Source of the DNA: Campylorhamphus procurvoides
Taxonomy: Eukaryota > Chordata > Aves > Passeriformes > Dendrocolaptidae
Length of the DNA stretch: 64,000 nucleotides
Reading direction: 5' to 3'
Assembly (NCBI GenBank): GCA_013396655.1
Contig: WBMV01000007.1
Location: 186,001-250,000, forward strand
The position numbers and the translations under genes are program-made. Within the stretch, counting starts at the first letter, position 1, and each line of letters starts with the position of its first letter. The notes below the pieces were generated by a model that did not search any database, was not told where the DNA came from, and was given only the letters and a program-made list of their open reading frames with translations. Positions 49,301 through 63,699 of this stretch are shown here, piece after piece.

Positions 49301-49487
49301 AAAGTGTGATAATATGACCAAAACTTACAAAAGAAGAAAAGGAAAGGGGATGGGTGGCAGGAAAGGGAAAAGCAAGGGGATGGAGGAGTTTCATCTAATA
49401 GACTGTACAGGAAATGGTTGAGTCACTTTCTGTATTTCTTTTCTTTACCATACACTTGGATTTAGTTATTTGATTGTTATGTTTATA
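43357..49487. other. Intergenic, no gene recognised
   Basis: AT-rich unique sequence. It includes a very AT-rich patch at about 43905-44010 and a G-run at 47238-47259. Possible SINE-like traces near 44040-44150 are too weak to call. Confidence 0.6.
47238..47259 (+). repeat. G-run, potential G-quadruplex
   Basis: 22 bases of G interrupted by one C and one A, with runs of 5, 8 and 7 G. Confidence 0.85.
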
Positions 49488-49535
49488 GATGACCTCCAAT
49501 GGTCCTTTCAGACCTTAACCATTCTGTGATTTCAC
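49488..49535 (+). mobile_element. CR1 LINE 3' tip, plus strand
   Basis: ATGACCTCCAATGGTCCTTTCAGACCTTAACCATTCTGTGATTT matches the last about 45 bases of many CR1 copies (GACCTCCAATGGTCCCTTCCAACC...ATTCTGTGATT). It abuts another CR1 tip in the opposite orientation. Confidence 0.7.
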
Positions 49536-49640
49536 AGGACAGTTCAGGCTAGAAGAGACCTCATCAGCTGTGTAGTTTACCTCCTGCTAGAACCACAGTC
49601 AGGTAAGTTATCAGATCAGGTTGCTATAGGTTTTAGGGAT
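49536..49640 (-). mobile_element. CR1 LINE 3' end, minus strand
   Basis: CACAGGACAGTTCAGGCTAGAAGAGACCTCATCAGC, then TAGTTTACCTCCTGCTAGAACCACAGTCAGG, is a diverged reverse complement of the CR1 3' end. It is 5' truncated; the inner boundary near 49640 is approximate. Confidence 0.65.
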
Positions 49641-52600
49641 ATATTTGCTCTCCAAATCAGTTCCTTGATCAATCAGGTGCATTCTGTGAATTGAAATTAT
49701 TATAACTGCCATTGTAACTAGTCTATCATCCAGACAAGTTTTAAGTGTTTCTCAGAATGGTACTTGTACCTCCTCCTTTACAAGACTGTTCAGTGATATA
49801 TCACATTCTGGCAATAATTTTATCCTAGTCACCTGGCTCAGTTTTACCCTGCTCATATTCAGCCATATACTGCAATTATAATCTATTATCACATTCCTCT
49901 CACCATTTGACTTCATCTTCTAAACTGTACATCATATCACTTTTCACATCTCAAATAATGTTTTATGTAGAGGAAGAGGCATCGTGAAATCCACTGTCAA
50001 AAAGGGTACAAGCTAAAAGAAAGCAGCCACTTGTTTGCGTGCAATTGTATATAGTAAAAAAATCACAGAAGCAAATTCCCCTGAAAATGATGGTTAATTA
50101 TATGAGTCCAACCATTGTTAAATATTACCTTCAGCATTTTTCTCTGCATAGCATAGTTGCATAAAACAAACTCCATTCCCAGCACCAGGTTTAATCCCTG
50201 GAAAATCAATGGCAGTCAAGGAAGGTAAGCCATGATTAGTTCTCCCATGGATTCATCATTCATTGAAGGATACAACAAGAAAGAAATTATATTAAAACTT
50301 GTACATACCTCAGCAGTCTCACTATTCCAAACATTCATCATATTAACACTGTAACATATGTACTTACTGTGAGTTTCTAATGACATAATTCTTCAATAAA
50401 TGTGTTTTGTTTACAGCAATAAGAAACAAAAGATGTGTGTCTTAGTATCCTAGCATAAAATATTTTGTGTGCAAGTTCTAAGTCAGGAACATAATCTTCC
50501 TATGGGTTGTCATTGAATTTTTATTATTAAAATAACCAAAAAAATGAGGTAATAAGGGAAGAGAGATTGGCAATGATCTACTAAGCACCATTTGCTAACT
50601 ATCAATATGATTTGAGATGAAAGGTAAAACCCACAATCTGTGTATAAAATGAAGACCACATTTTAGAATCACCATCCAGAACAAATTTCCTTCATTTAGA
50701 ATGGAGAATGAATATTATAGGTATAATTTTGACTGAAACTTGTCTGAATAGAAGTGGTCATTTGCAATATTTGGAAGGGAATTAAAGCTATAAACTCTAC
50801 TATGTTCTTGTGTGGAGAGGCTGATAGGAAGCTTTAAACTGATACTGAGTTTTTCAAGTGGAAAATATTTGCTGTTCATTCCTGACAAGTGCACAGTAAA
50901 AGCCAGGCCAGCAGACCCAAGAATTACCTTTGGTGGATTTTTTAAATGCCCTGTTAACACCAACTCTCATTCAGTCATGGATTTCACAACCTGATCGACT
51001 GGGAGCAGAGGAAGAAGCCCTAAGAGCACAGTAATGCTCTGATGATACTCAGTTCAGCCCTGTGGCAGCTGAACTCATAAGTGCTGCATTTGCCTATTTA
51101 AAATCTCCTTCTTTTAACTAATATTCCAGTGGTGTCACTGCAAATAGCTACATCACCCAGCATTTTTCAAATTGTTTCAATTGCAAATATTATAGACAGA
51201 TGAATCCCTTGGAGAGAGCTATGAAAATAACAAATCTTATACAAAAGGACAATGACTCAGGTGATTCCCTCCCTGCATAGAGGATGGAAAATGAAAGGGT
51301 AAGCCCTTGAATAAGAACTGACTGAGACCTGAGTGAGACCAGTTACTGGGATAATTAGCTAAAGTCTTTTCATTTATACATTAATGAACCAGAAGATCAA
51401 AGACTTTGGCTAGTCCTGTAACCACGACTGCAACATTGCCTTGCTATGCAATAATGAACTCGTTATTAGCTGCTTTCATAAATTATATGCGGTAGACTAT
51501 TTTATTTTTAATACTGTATATAAAGCACAAAAACAACTACAATGTTATTTTAGAAAATTTTAATTGCTAAGCATGCACGTTCATGTAATAAGCACATTCT
51601 TACTTTCAGATGATTGCTGCTACCAATTCTGTCCTTCCACTGGAAATTTCCTGACAGGTGGCAAACCTTTTCTTATTTTGTGGAAGAAAGGGGAAATAAG
51701 TGACCAAATGACCAAATTGGACTTGAAGTATGTTGAATCATTTAAGAAAAATCTGAAAAATCTACCTCTCAGGTAGGAAAAACAGATCAACATGCTAAGA
51801 TTACGTAAGACTGAGAAAAATAAATATTCTAGCACTCGACCTCACACCACCTTTCTTGTGCCAGTGTGTTTCTGCCATTTATCATATTAGGGACAGATAT
51901 GCCTGGATCCATCATCGCAGAGTTGATGTTTAGCTTGAATGATTGTGTATGATGTGTATGATTTAGGGCTCTGGGGTTGATCTTAAGAAATCTGGAGTGT
52001 ATTTCTCTTACTGCTGTAGGCTTTCTGCAACATTATATGCAAGTTATATGATATTTATCTTTCAGGCCCAGAGCTGTAAAACATTGTATCATTTTACACA
52101 GCTGCTGGGAGAATAAATGTATAAGTGTTCACAATCTATAGTCAAGAAAAGCTTACAAATACACATCTGATTGAAATTTGTAGATAAAATTGCAGCAGTT
52201 CATGAAGGAAGTTGTTGACTGCTGTTGTTACTGTTGGCAGTCAAACGTGATGTGGAGAAAAGCGTTGTCACAAATGGACAAGTTATTATGTGGGCATGTT
52301 AGTATATGCTCTCTTAAAATGGCATAAAAAAGAAAGGTATTTTATCTGTTGGCAAAGTTTCTGATGCAAAAAGAAGATATATTCACAATTATTTATGACC
52401 CACTCAGAAGATCTGACACTGCTGACGAGAAGTTTAAGCTTAGGCATTAAGCCATCCAGTTGCTACAGCAACACAAAGCAATTATTCACCGCTCTGGGAC
52501 ATAGGGTAAACCTGACACATTGATTGCCGGCCACCCCCCACACACACCCTCCTGCCCCCTAAATTTTTTTACTTAATGATTTACCTTCACGATGATGTCC

Positions 52601-55600
52601 GGATGATTCACAACTCAGATGAAAATAAGGGTGAGCAAAATCCCAACATCGAACAGTTTATTCAAAAACTCTTTTTGCCTGGAAATTATCCACAAGGTAA
52701 CATTTTTCCATGTGCTTCATTAATTTGAATTGCTCTGCAAACTTTTGTCAACCCCCACAGTTCTCACCGAGTATTCACCAAAGCTTTTGTTTCCAGCATG
52801 ACTATTCATAATGTCTTATTCATCCTGTGACCTCAGTAGCATGTTATGGTTGTTTTTCTCCCTAACTGGATGACTTGAGAACCCACAAAGAACTAAGAAG
52901 GCTGCAGGAACACTTCCACTGTAAATACTCGTGCATGTCAGAGCATGTCAATGCAGAGGTGCAGCTAGATGGATGTTTATGGCTTGTCCCTGTTTCACAA
53001 ATACTATAGTAAACAAAATGGCAAGCCAAATGCAAAGACCAGCAAGTACAGTCCCAGGTTGTTATTAAAATATACATTCCCAAACTTCAAAGTTCCCTTG
53101 AGAAAGTCATGGAGAAACTCATCATTGCTTCACTAATATGCAGGACCTACACAGTACAGTTCTGTTGGCTCTTCTTATGTCCTAGAGAGAAAAAGGGATG
53201 TGGCTGAGAGACTTTCAACTAGATGCATTTCCCCAGGAAACGCTCACAGCCTCTGAAAAGGATGTGTCAGCCATAGGAGCTACAATGTCGTGGTGGGTTG
53301 CCAAGGGGCATTGTCATCGCCAGTGCCAGTGCTCTACAGTGCCTCATACTCTGCCTCTGAAAATCTTTCCAGAGGATTTTAGTGGTGAATGAGACTTTGG
53401 TCTAGACACTGAATTCTTTTTGATAAACAGACAGAGTTTACTATAGTGCCTATGAAAAACAAAACAAAACTAAAGAGCAAGGAAGGAGACTCCTAACACT
53501 CAAATGTAAATGCGGGGGGCAAAGTCAGAAGATGTGCCATCAGCTTCGAGGACATCAGATAGTGCTAGCCCAGCAATCGATATCACAGCTCCAAGCCAGG
53601 AGCAGTGCCTATCTGAGCTGCATAGCTGCAGGCTTTCTGGAAAGTGCGTTCTTCTTTTGTCACCTCAGTTCTGATAAGCTCTGAATTGCAGCAGTTCCTG
53701 GGTAACCTTTAGGAGGTAGAGTCCCCTCCTGCAGGTAGTCCTGCTTCACCCCACTTCAGCACTAGCTGTTGTAGCCTGCTAAGTTCAGAGTTGAGATAGA
53801 ACTAAGATATTAGATTAATCTACCACTCTCTTTGTCCGTGCAAGACTATCTTCATTATATTTTGTGAGTCTATGAAACATCAAAAGCAGTTTCCCCTTGT
53901 AACTTTTAGCCCCTTAACTATCGCTAGTGCTACTGTTAAACATCAAGAGTCCAGATTGCTCCAGCCCAGCAATGGACTTATGCTTCCACTGCCCTCAATG
54001 GGCTGGTGTAGGGAGGAGGCAGGATATCTAAACCTGTCCCAAATCTTAATATTACCTTTTCTTCTGCCTGCCCATGCCTGAGATTGGTAATGAGAAAGAT
54101 ATTCATTCCTTTGGTTTCAACACAAAGCTTGCTGTCACTTTGAGTGCTAGCTTATCTCTCTCCACCTGTAATTAAAATGCCTAGGGAAGGGCAGCACAGT
54201 CTTAAACTGCTTGCCTGTCTTGGGATAAAAACACTTTTTGTTGGATTAACTCTTCTGCACACACACTGTATAATTTACATTCCTGTATCACAAACAACTC
54301 TTTCCTGCAGCCCTATTGTCCCATCAGAATCGTGACTGTTTCTAGAGCAATGTTCACACTGACCAGTCAATAGTCAACTCATCCTCTGGAAAAAATCATT
54401 CCCGGACACATGTGACTCAAGCAGCTCTAAATGGGAAAGAAGAAATGCATTTAGCCACAAATACTACAACATTTTTTTCTCATGGGTAGTGGATCAGATG
54501 AGAGCTTAAATTCGTCTAAAAATTTTCCTTCTCCTGTAAATTCATCCTACTATTAAGGTGGCTGGAGAGTGAAGATGAGAACACTTGTATAAATTTTTTC
54601 TAAAATGAGGGCAAACTACTAGATAGAAAAAGACCAAACTGAAATAGACTTTTCAATCCATACTAACACAGAGATCTTGAGCCATAACATTTACTGTCAT
54701 TAATCCTTGAACTATTTGGCACAAACACATGCAAAGGCTTTACCACTATAATCACAGCTGTGGGAATATATTTTTGCCACTTTTTGTTTTAAGAGAAGAT
54801 CTGTCTATGAAGGTTATAGCATATAGGCATTTGAAAAACCAGGACATACAGACCTCACAACAGATCACATGACCCAATGCATCACTAAAACATCAAGGAT
54901 AATTAGGCTCAGAATGAGTCTCAAGGTCTGTGCAATTGGTCACCATTCCTGTTAATGGACAGGTTGTGAAGAAGCTATTTCTAGGACTCAGCTGCTTGAC
55001 AGTGAGCAAAGTGTAATATTTTTTGCAATTAAAATTAAATATCCACAATTGCACATAAATAAGGCAAACGGGTCATGAAAAAACAAGCTTAAAAAAAAAC
55101 CCCAAAAAATAGAAATTAAAATTATTCACAGTGGAAAATTTTTTTCTTCCACTAAAACTTTGGGAAAAAAAGGAAAGAATTAGAAAGGAATTTTAATATA
55201 CCCTTCTAACAAATATCCTAACTGTTTTTAAGATGGCTCTTGACCCATAAATGGAAGGACATATGTGAATGAGCAACCTGCAACAGGAGAGAATAGGACT
55301 CAACAGTTACAACTCTTAGGTTTGTTACAATCATCTGGTCTCACTAGAATTTTCTTTAATAATTTTAATTATCTTTTAAATCTTTTGTTGTTACAGAGTC
55401 CCTAAAATGCATTATAGAGTTGCAAGCCAAAGCCCAGGCATACCTGTTCAACAGTGATTCACTGTGCAGCTTGGGCAAGTTTCATGAAGAGGTGAATGGG
55501 GGGAGTGATAGTTCTCAGTCTCATAAAACAGTTCAAGAACTTCCAATGGAAAGGCATAGCTCTGTCACTGCAATCTTTTACCTGCCTCCTTCCGAGCCCA

Positions 55601-58600
55601 GCAACATGGTAACAGCAAAGCACAAAGCACAAAAGTCCTACAGAAAAGTAACTCCTGCTGCTCACCATGTATTTATATCAGATGTTGGAACCCCTACTCA
55701 TCCCTTCCTGACACTGGTTTAAACACTGAGGCCTGTAGTAAGTCTACAACACCAATAATGCACCATCACTGGGGAGTGGGAGGTAGGGTGGGAACTGGCA
55801 GTAGGCTAAATATAAGATGAGTGAGAAAGAAATAAAACGAAAGCCTTAGAGCAAAATCTATACTCAGTTATTTCAGGTGTTTTTAACAGGAAATCCATGA
55901 GAAAGGCAGAGGTGAGGGCTCCGAAGGGCTGTGAGCAGGTTGAGGATTCTGATGGCTGAAGGGCAGGACTGCAGTGGCACCATAGTGTCCACTAAGTATC
56001 CGGTGACTGGAGGCCTGTAAGGCCACAGGAACATTCTTTGTGGTTCAGTGCCTCTACTGTTCTGCACGGTATCACTCCATGCATCTAAAGTCATAAAGGA
56101 AAACTCATGGGACATTGTGTTAACATTTTATGCTTTTCAGAGCTTTCAGAAGAGATAAAGTTCCCTTTACACCATCCTTTCCTGCTGTCTTCCTGGTACT
56201 GGATAAAGTGGAAGTTACAAGAAGTCTTTGGTGACCTGCCCTGGGTGACCCAAAGTGCCTTGGTTCTGGCTGATGCAAGATCAGCCCACAGCACAGAACG
56301 AACAACCCAGTGCCAATGTAAGTGCAGCAAGTGCTCTGGAAAACATGGGATGTAGACATGGTAAAATCAGTATTGTTTCCTGCTTGACTCAGCCTTTGTT
56401 CTTAATTTGGTATGTCATCCACTTGTTTACACTGATACAGTCCTGGTCTGGGGAAACCAATGTGTGATTTCCAAAGAGCTAACACATTCCATGACAGGTC
56501 ATAATCCCACGCTTGGTGGGTACATCATGGCCTCTAACAGTCATGCTGGTGTGTGGAACTGCTCATTTCTTGGTTTGCTTGTCTCAGACAGTCCCACAAA
56601 GGTGAATACGTATGGTGGTAGCAAAGCATCGGGCTGTACTGACACACTGTGATTGGACTCAGCTGCAATACCACAGTTTCATAATGCATAAGGTTTTGAA
56701 GAATCAAACAGACCCAAAACATCCTGCCACACACAACCAATGTCAGAGCTGTGAAAACAGAGCTGGCCCGAGACAGTGACCCAGTGCAATGTATCCAGGT
56801 ACACAGTGTGGGTGGAGACAGACAAAGGAACACAGCAGGCTGTGTAGAGAGATACAGCTATGTATTACTTGATAGGAAAAACAACCTCAGGACAAGGGAA
56901 GGAGCACCATCTGGCGGAAAACAGGTCAAAATTAAAAGCAGCGATTCTCCTGACCTTTTCTTTATCATCACCTGGCAAAGAACAAAGGCATTGCTATTGC
57001 CTTTAACTCACTTTTCACAACTCTGGGAACCTGTGAATCATTCTTCACAGAGATCAGATGAATCACGCGATGTATGTAATCTGTGCAGCTCAACACCTAA
57101 AATAAAAATGTGAGTCTGGGGAAACTTGAAGTTTTAGGATGGTTTTGATTTAGATTCTTGAGCAGAATCAGGTCCAGGTACAATGCACTTTAAAAAAATT
57201 TACTTTACTTGTAAAAATCCAAATTATCTAGATTCAACCTGTTGCAATTCTATACCAGCCCATACACCTTCAGTATTTCCCCTGAAAAAAACACATTCTT
57301 GGGACTCTGTCTTTATACATTTTTATGCATTATACCTCTCTCAAGTCAGAGGACTCCTCCATCTTCATTTGCTAAAGTTCTCAATTTCTTGAAAAGAGGG
57401 AAGTCAGAGGGAACAGCACTAGAAGCAATGAGACCAAGAAATCTTGGTTGCCTGCAAATTTGGATCTTCTGGCACAGTTCTCAAATTCCATGTGGGCTGT
57501 GCCTCAGAGGTTCCCATAACAGCACTGATAACTATAGCTATGGCTTGTCTGTATTCTCTCCTGTCTAGAAGGTGTTGCAGCACTAGATGTTGTCTTTTAA
57601 TGACGGACCTGAAGGCTCTCCTCTTTTTCCTCATTTGTCCATTTGCATTGAACCTGTGGTGCCCTTGGGACTCTTACTCATGTGTCAGATATAGTTAAAA
57701 CTGTCCAATAGCCAAAAAATACCCAAGGAGGCAGGCAGGAAAGATGCACATGAACTTAGTTACACATGCAAACCTTCTCAGGAAGCAAGACTGCAAACAG
57801 AAGAAGCCAAATGTGAGCCATTATTTCATCCGATTGTTTTGCAATGAATGGATCTCAGTCTAGTGATTGCAGAGTGTTTCTGCAAGAGCATTTAACACAG
57901 CGGCAGAAAGATGCCAAGCACCTGAGATTATTTGGTAAGCAGTTCAGTAGAATTAAGTGCAACATTCAGCAGAATTAAGCTGATGAGTTAGAACTCAGGT
58001 CAATTCTAATGTTTCTGTAATTTGGAAAAGAGAACACATCTAGCAGTAGTTTTAGATTTTAATATTGAGTCACCAAACACTGTTTAATATTTCTAGAGTA
58101 GGAAAGATCCAAGGGACACATGAAAAGAAACTCCAAAAATCCGCAGCTTTGCAAATTACATGAGAAGAGGAGTCTACCAAGTCTTTTAAATTGTTTCTTC
58201 AGATGGGATCAGTTTCCTTTCTTGATTTTGATTTTAACAGCATTTAGCTGTCTGGTACTCTGTCTAGCCCTTTGCTTACTCCCCCTCAGTGGGAAAAGTG
58301 AGAAAACTCATAGCTTGCCATAAAGACAGTTTAACAAGTAAAGCAAAAGCTGCACACACAAGCAAAACAAACCAAGGAATTCATACACTGTTTCCTATCA
58401 GCAGGCAGGTGCTCAGCCATCTCCAGGGAAGCAGGGCTATGTAGCAGCTGCTTGGGAAGATGAATGCCACAGCCCTGTACATCCTCTCCTTTCTTCATCT
58501 TACCCATGCTCTGTACACCAAGCATGATGTCATATGGTCTGGAACCTGACCAAAGCTGGGGTCGGCTGTCCTGGCAGTGACCTCTTCCAATTTCTTGTGC

Positions 58601-60370
58601 ACCCCCAGACCATTCGTGGGTGGGGTGGAGTGAGGACAGAAAAGGACTTGGCTCTGTGTAAGTGCTGCTCAACAGTAATGAAAACATCCCTGTGTTATCA
58701 AAACTGTTTCCAGCACAAATTCAAACATAGCCCTCTGCTAACTACTCAGACAAAAGTTAACTCTAGCCCTGCCAAAATCAGTGTCCGTTCAGCTGCAACT
58801 GAATGTTAAACAGACAATATTTAGTCAAATACAGAGTTTATGAATATTGTCTTTGGTAAAAGAACTGATGGTGCTACACACTATTGAATTTTCTCATAAA
58901 TGTTAATGATATCCAACACTGCATATCCAATATCAAATCTATTTGTAGCTACAGTCACCAAAATGGCACCGACAAATAAACACGTTTCTCCATGTTATCT
59001 ATCTCACTGTCTCACCTTTGTTGTTTAGCATGTTGGGAACCACTTGCACAATAATAGCAATTGCACAAGGAAACAAACATCTGTGTGTTTTCACAGTTCT
59101 GACAACAGACATCTGCAGTCTTTTAAGATCCACTCTCAAATTCATTCTAGGGATGTTTCTTTTGCACTTGTGCATTCCTTCACTAACAAATGAAGACTTC
59201 TACTGGGTTTTTTTTCTGTTTGGTTGGTTGTTTTTTTAACGGCAAATCACACTTCAGTGGATGGAGTATTCTCTTACCTGGATTATAATCTTGGACACCT
59301 TTTGCTCTAAGAAACTATGCATCCATCCTGCCATTGTCACATAGCTTCACATATTTGAATTAGGTAGAATTTGACACTGTCTGATTTGGCCAATAATGTA
59401 ATTTCATGTATTACTATTTTGAAGTTGATATATTTTCACAAAATACTTCAATTTTTGACAAAAGAGAATTTTCTGGTGGAAAAAAATGTTGTCGTGGCAG
59501 ATTCCTCACCAGCACTGCATTCAAGTACTTATGGAAAAATGCAATTACTAGTATCTGAAAAAAAAATCCTAACCTCTACCTGGGAACTTGTATCTTGCAT
59601 CTCAACAAGGAGTCATAAAGAGGGCGGTTAAGCCATGAGCTGCATTCCTCACTGGTAGCTCTGACCCACTGGGGAAGGCAGGATACACAGCCCCTACACT
59701 TGCAGCTTACACTGCGTCTGACAAGCAGCAACTGCCTATTGCAAGGACAAATTTTCTGAGGTAATAGTGAACTCAGACCTGGAGTCAGTGCTAAGAGAAG
59801 GGAGAATTTGACTCACTAGCTGACTCTATTTCATCAGTCCAGCCTGCTCCTTGTTTCAGCCTGGGACCCATGCCTGCCTGAGAACATTTAATGTAGTACG
59901 TGTCCTTACAGAGTAATTCTTCTTTTTTGATTATTTTTTAATAGAAATAGAATTTAAACAAGGAACTAACATTTTTCAGTCTGCAGTCAAACAAAAAGGC
60001 TTCATAAGTTAAAGATAACTACAAAAACTCTGAGATTGTATGTAATAGTGTTATGATCTAGATGAATACAGGCTACTTGTTAATTATGTTCTTTGTTGAA
60101 AATTCTATGCCTGAAGTGAGTTTGAGGTTTCTCAATGCCATGAGATTTGTAATGTCTTCCTTGATCACACTCCTATTCTTCTGCTTGTTGTTTGGGATCT
60201 TTTTTTTCCCTAAAGAGCAAATAAGAGGGATGGTAGCAAAATGAGTCTATGTTTTTCATGTAAGGTTACTGCAGAGCATCAGTTGATGCCATTTCTAGCT
60301 AAATCATTAAGATGCATGACAAATTTCAGATCAGAGTTGCCTTTTGTGAAGTATTAACATGTATCAGCAG

Positions 60371-60416
60371 ATAGGTAGGTAGGTAGACAGACAGACAGAC
60401 TGGCAGACAGACAGAT
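60371..60416. repeat. (TAGG)n / (CAGA)n tetranucleotide microsatellite
   Basis: Three TAGG units followed by CAGA-type units with one TGGC interruption. Confidence 0.93.
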
Positions 60417-61730
60417 AAATTGTGGACAGAATTTTAATGGAAGCATATACAAACCCTTGGAGCTCTAGAACTTAAAAACATCCTGAATTCACAGAAAGGT
60501 GCCTTTGTCATTAATAGTTCTCCTCTGTATTTTATCCTTGTTCTATAGGTCATTCTAAAGAGGACTTCTGAGCAAATTGAACTATCCAAACCTGCTCTCT
60601 GTTGAGGTTTCTGAACATATTCTCCTCTGAAAATTTTAGGCTATGGATGGTTATTGTATTCATTTCTAAAATAATATTGCAATGACAGATGAATCACTTA
60701 GATGATACCTACCTTTCTGTACTTAATCATGCATGTATCTTAAAGTTGATTTATGTTAATGAAAATCACACTCTAAAATTTAATTCATAGTGTGCCTAGG
60801 TGTGAAGGAGGACTGTGGCCAGAGTAGGCACTAAAGACATTTTCTAGGCACAGTTTACAAATAAAGAGGTTGTTGCTGTTTGAAAACTGAAATGCCTATT
60901 AAAAATTTATAAAACACTGGAGATGCCCTTCAAAAGGTAATCTTCACAGCTTCATATGAAAAGAAAAAAAAAGAGAGATAGCACAAAGAATAATATTAAC
61001 TCCTGATTACAAAATGAAGCCTGAGTGGTCCTTGTGACTGCAAACTTTACGTTATCAATCATTGCAAAAACACTATCTGGTAACAAGTGTATCCCCTCTC
61101 ATAATCTGTGTCTAATGTATAAAACAGATAATGCTGTTGTAATGCAGGCTCTCAGTGATCCCAAAGGGCAAATTGAAGGTTTGAAAAGACCATTCCAGAT
61201 CCCAAGAGTAAAAGCGTACAAACACACTTTCCTCATTTTCTAGGTGTTTGGCACACATGCCGGATGGCAGCTCCCAATTGCTCCCTGCCTCTGCCCTCAC
61301 AGGACACCTCCTTGGCAGCTCTTCCCTTACAGAAATGTACAGACACATATTAGAGCAAATGTTCTCAAAGCATGACAACTGATCACTATCTAACTTGGCC
61401 TTGGTACAGCGTGAGCATGTTAAGACCTGACAGTATTTCAGAGTTGTGAAAGGAATTCGATGTGTAGGGAGGACATGCCTTCTAAACTTCACTAAAGGTT
61501 TGGGAGAGAGCTGCAAGCCAGCATAAGAGAATATTAATGGATGGTAATAGGAGTATAGCATGTCATAATCCTAGCTGAGTTGATATAAAAAGAAAAACAT
61601 GGCAATTGTTGCAGAAACTAACATTGTACTTGCCGGCTCCCAGCTCAGCTCCCTGGCTCCCTGGCTGACCTTTGACTGTCATTTATCTATTCAGTGAAGT
61701 GGGTGGGAATTAGTTAAGTTTGTGAAGTTG

Positions 61731-61744
61731 ATATATATATATAT
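61731..61744. repeat. (AT)7 microsatellite
   Basis: Seven perfect AT units. Confidence 0.9.
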
Positions 61745-63699
61745 CCTAAAGCATGCTAAATGTCCAATCCAATGCTCTCATGTAGCCTTAAACCACTACA
61801 GCCTAATTCTCAAGACTAAAATGATGATATTTAGCTTTCTTTTAGCAAGAATAATTTGTCCTAGCCTAGCTTTCATTCTATCTTCGGCCAAATTTTTGCA
61901 GAGCTCTAGTCATATACTCCTGTGTTCTGATCCTTTCAGAATGTGAGGGGAATGAGGAAGTTCAAATGCAAATCCTTTGTAATGACAAAAGGAAAGCCAA
62001 ATGCCCTTTTTCCAGTGTCTCTTCACTGCCCACCCAGACCACGTGTATATGTTTTTTGGGATGTGTGAAGGGTTAACAATTGTTCTGCATGCATAACAAT
62101 GTGCCATTTATCGGCTAATCCTTCATGCTTAATTCCTGAAATGTCAAAAGCATTGTTTGAGCCAACAATATTGGTAGCATTAAGCTTTCTGTACTGCCCA
62201 ACATTCCTGAGAAACAGGAGACACAGAAAGTTTAATTTCTTTCTGGAAGCTGTCTAGCTAAGGTTTAATTTCAGCTGCACTGATATCTTACAAAGTCATT
62301 TGATGGAGAAATTTAACAAAATGGAAAGCTGAGACAGTCTTAAGTGACCTTTCCAAATAGTGATGGACACCCACTATGCTTCTGTACAGCACGAATTACT
62401 GTAACCCCTATTTTCATGTTTACACTAAAGTAAAAGGTCAAATGTGTGCATTTCTACAAAGAAGTGCATGGCGAGACAAGAAGTGAAGCACAGGTATCCT
62501 TGCTGCTAGCTGCTCTCTGTGGTCCCCAGGCTGCACTTTGAGCTGTTCTTCACTGTGTTCCAAAGGAAGTACGTAGCCCACTGAGCTTCCTGACCATAGT
62601 TTGAAAGGACTTTCTGCCAAGAAACTACTGTGCAATATTAAACGTATACTGGTTCAGAAAGAAGAAAGCCTTCCAGTGAAGAGAAGCCTACCTATTTGAC
62701 CTACCATTTAGGCAGCCTCATTTGGGCACAACCATTGCTCTTTTCCCATTGTATATTCCAGCTGAGTTTCAACCAAGATCAGTGAACTTTTTGCTCTTCA
62801 ATGTTTTACCAGGAAAGGTGACAAAAAATTCATTGAAATCCAAGTAGTTACTTGATTAGTCCTATTCATTTACATTTATCCAGGAGAGTATGGAGTCTTG
62901 CAGGATTTAATGATTCTTATAATCAAGTGTTTGAACTCAGGCTATCATGAGTATTTCCATTCTCTGTTTCTTGTGTCTCAAGTCACAAACATCTCATGGG
63001 GTTTGATGAATTTGAAGTGAAAAGTATAAGAGAAACTTTGTACTTTTAAGAGAGAACTTGGGTTTCTCATACAGAGACACAGAGGGAAGATCTTATTTAA
63101 CTGGAACTGTGTACAGGTTTGTGGTTGAGACACGTTTTCCTTTTTGGTTGCTAAAACACATGAGCTGCCTTTGCAGGCAGTGGCAAAGACATGCAAAGGT
63201 GTGTAGCAACTAAGAGGTTACTTTTCTTTGCCTTTGAGTTTCAAGGATTTTGAAACAGGCTCAAACATTTTCTGAAGTTTCATCTTTCATTGAATGGTTT
63301 AATCCCTCAATCCCTCCAAGCTTGGCACCATTTCTCATTCATTTTTATACCTTGATATCATGTTTCTCACTTGAGAACTGTATTGGCCTATTGTTTAAAC
63401 CTGAGACTGAGTGATGGTGCATCTGGTAGTTTTGTTCGAGATTTTCCAGTTGCTTCTCACGATTTGGGGTGGGGGTAGGAATGATGTTGCTTGTTCAGGG
63501 AGAGTGCACAAGAACACTGCATGAGGCTGATCACGTCCATGGGAGCTCATTTTAGCTTTGCATGTTTTGTCACTGGGCCTGAATGCTCATGAGATAAACA
63601 TCAAAAATAGTCATAGAAAGCAAAGAATCTGATGCTGAAAGATCAGTGCCTGGGCAAATGTTGTCAGTCCCTGGGGGTTAGATGATACTTATATTTTAT

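Larger units (their letters stand above)
49641..63699. other. Intergenic, no gene recognised
   Basis: AT-rich unique sequence upstream of EHF. Only simple repeats were seen (60371-60416, 61731-61744). ORFs up to 149 codons occur but lack recognisable domains. No ELF5 exon was found. Confidence 0.6.

Noticed and set aside
61112..61561. 149-codon minus-strand ORF as a gene
   Set aside because: No recognisable domain. By rough estimate one or two open frames of this length are expected by chance in 64 kb on six frames.
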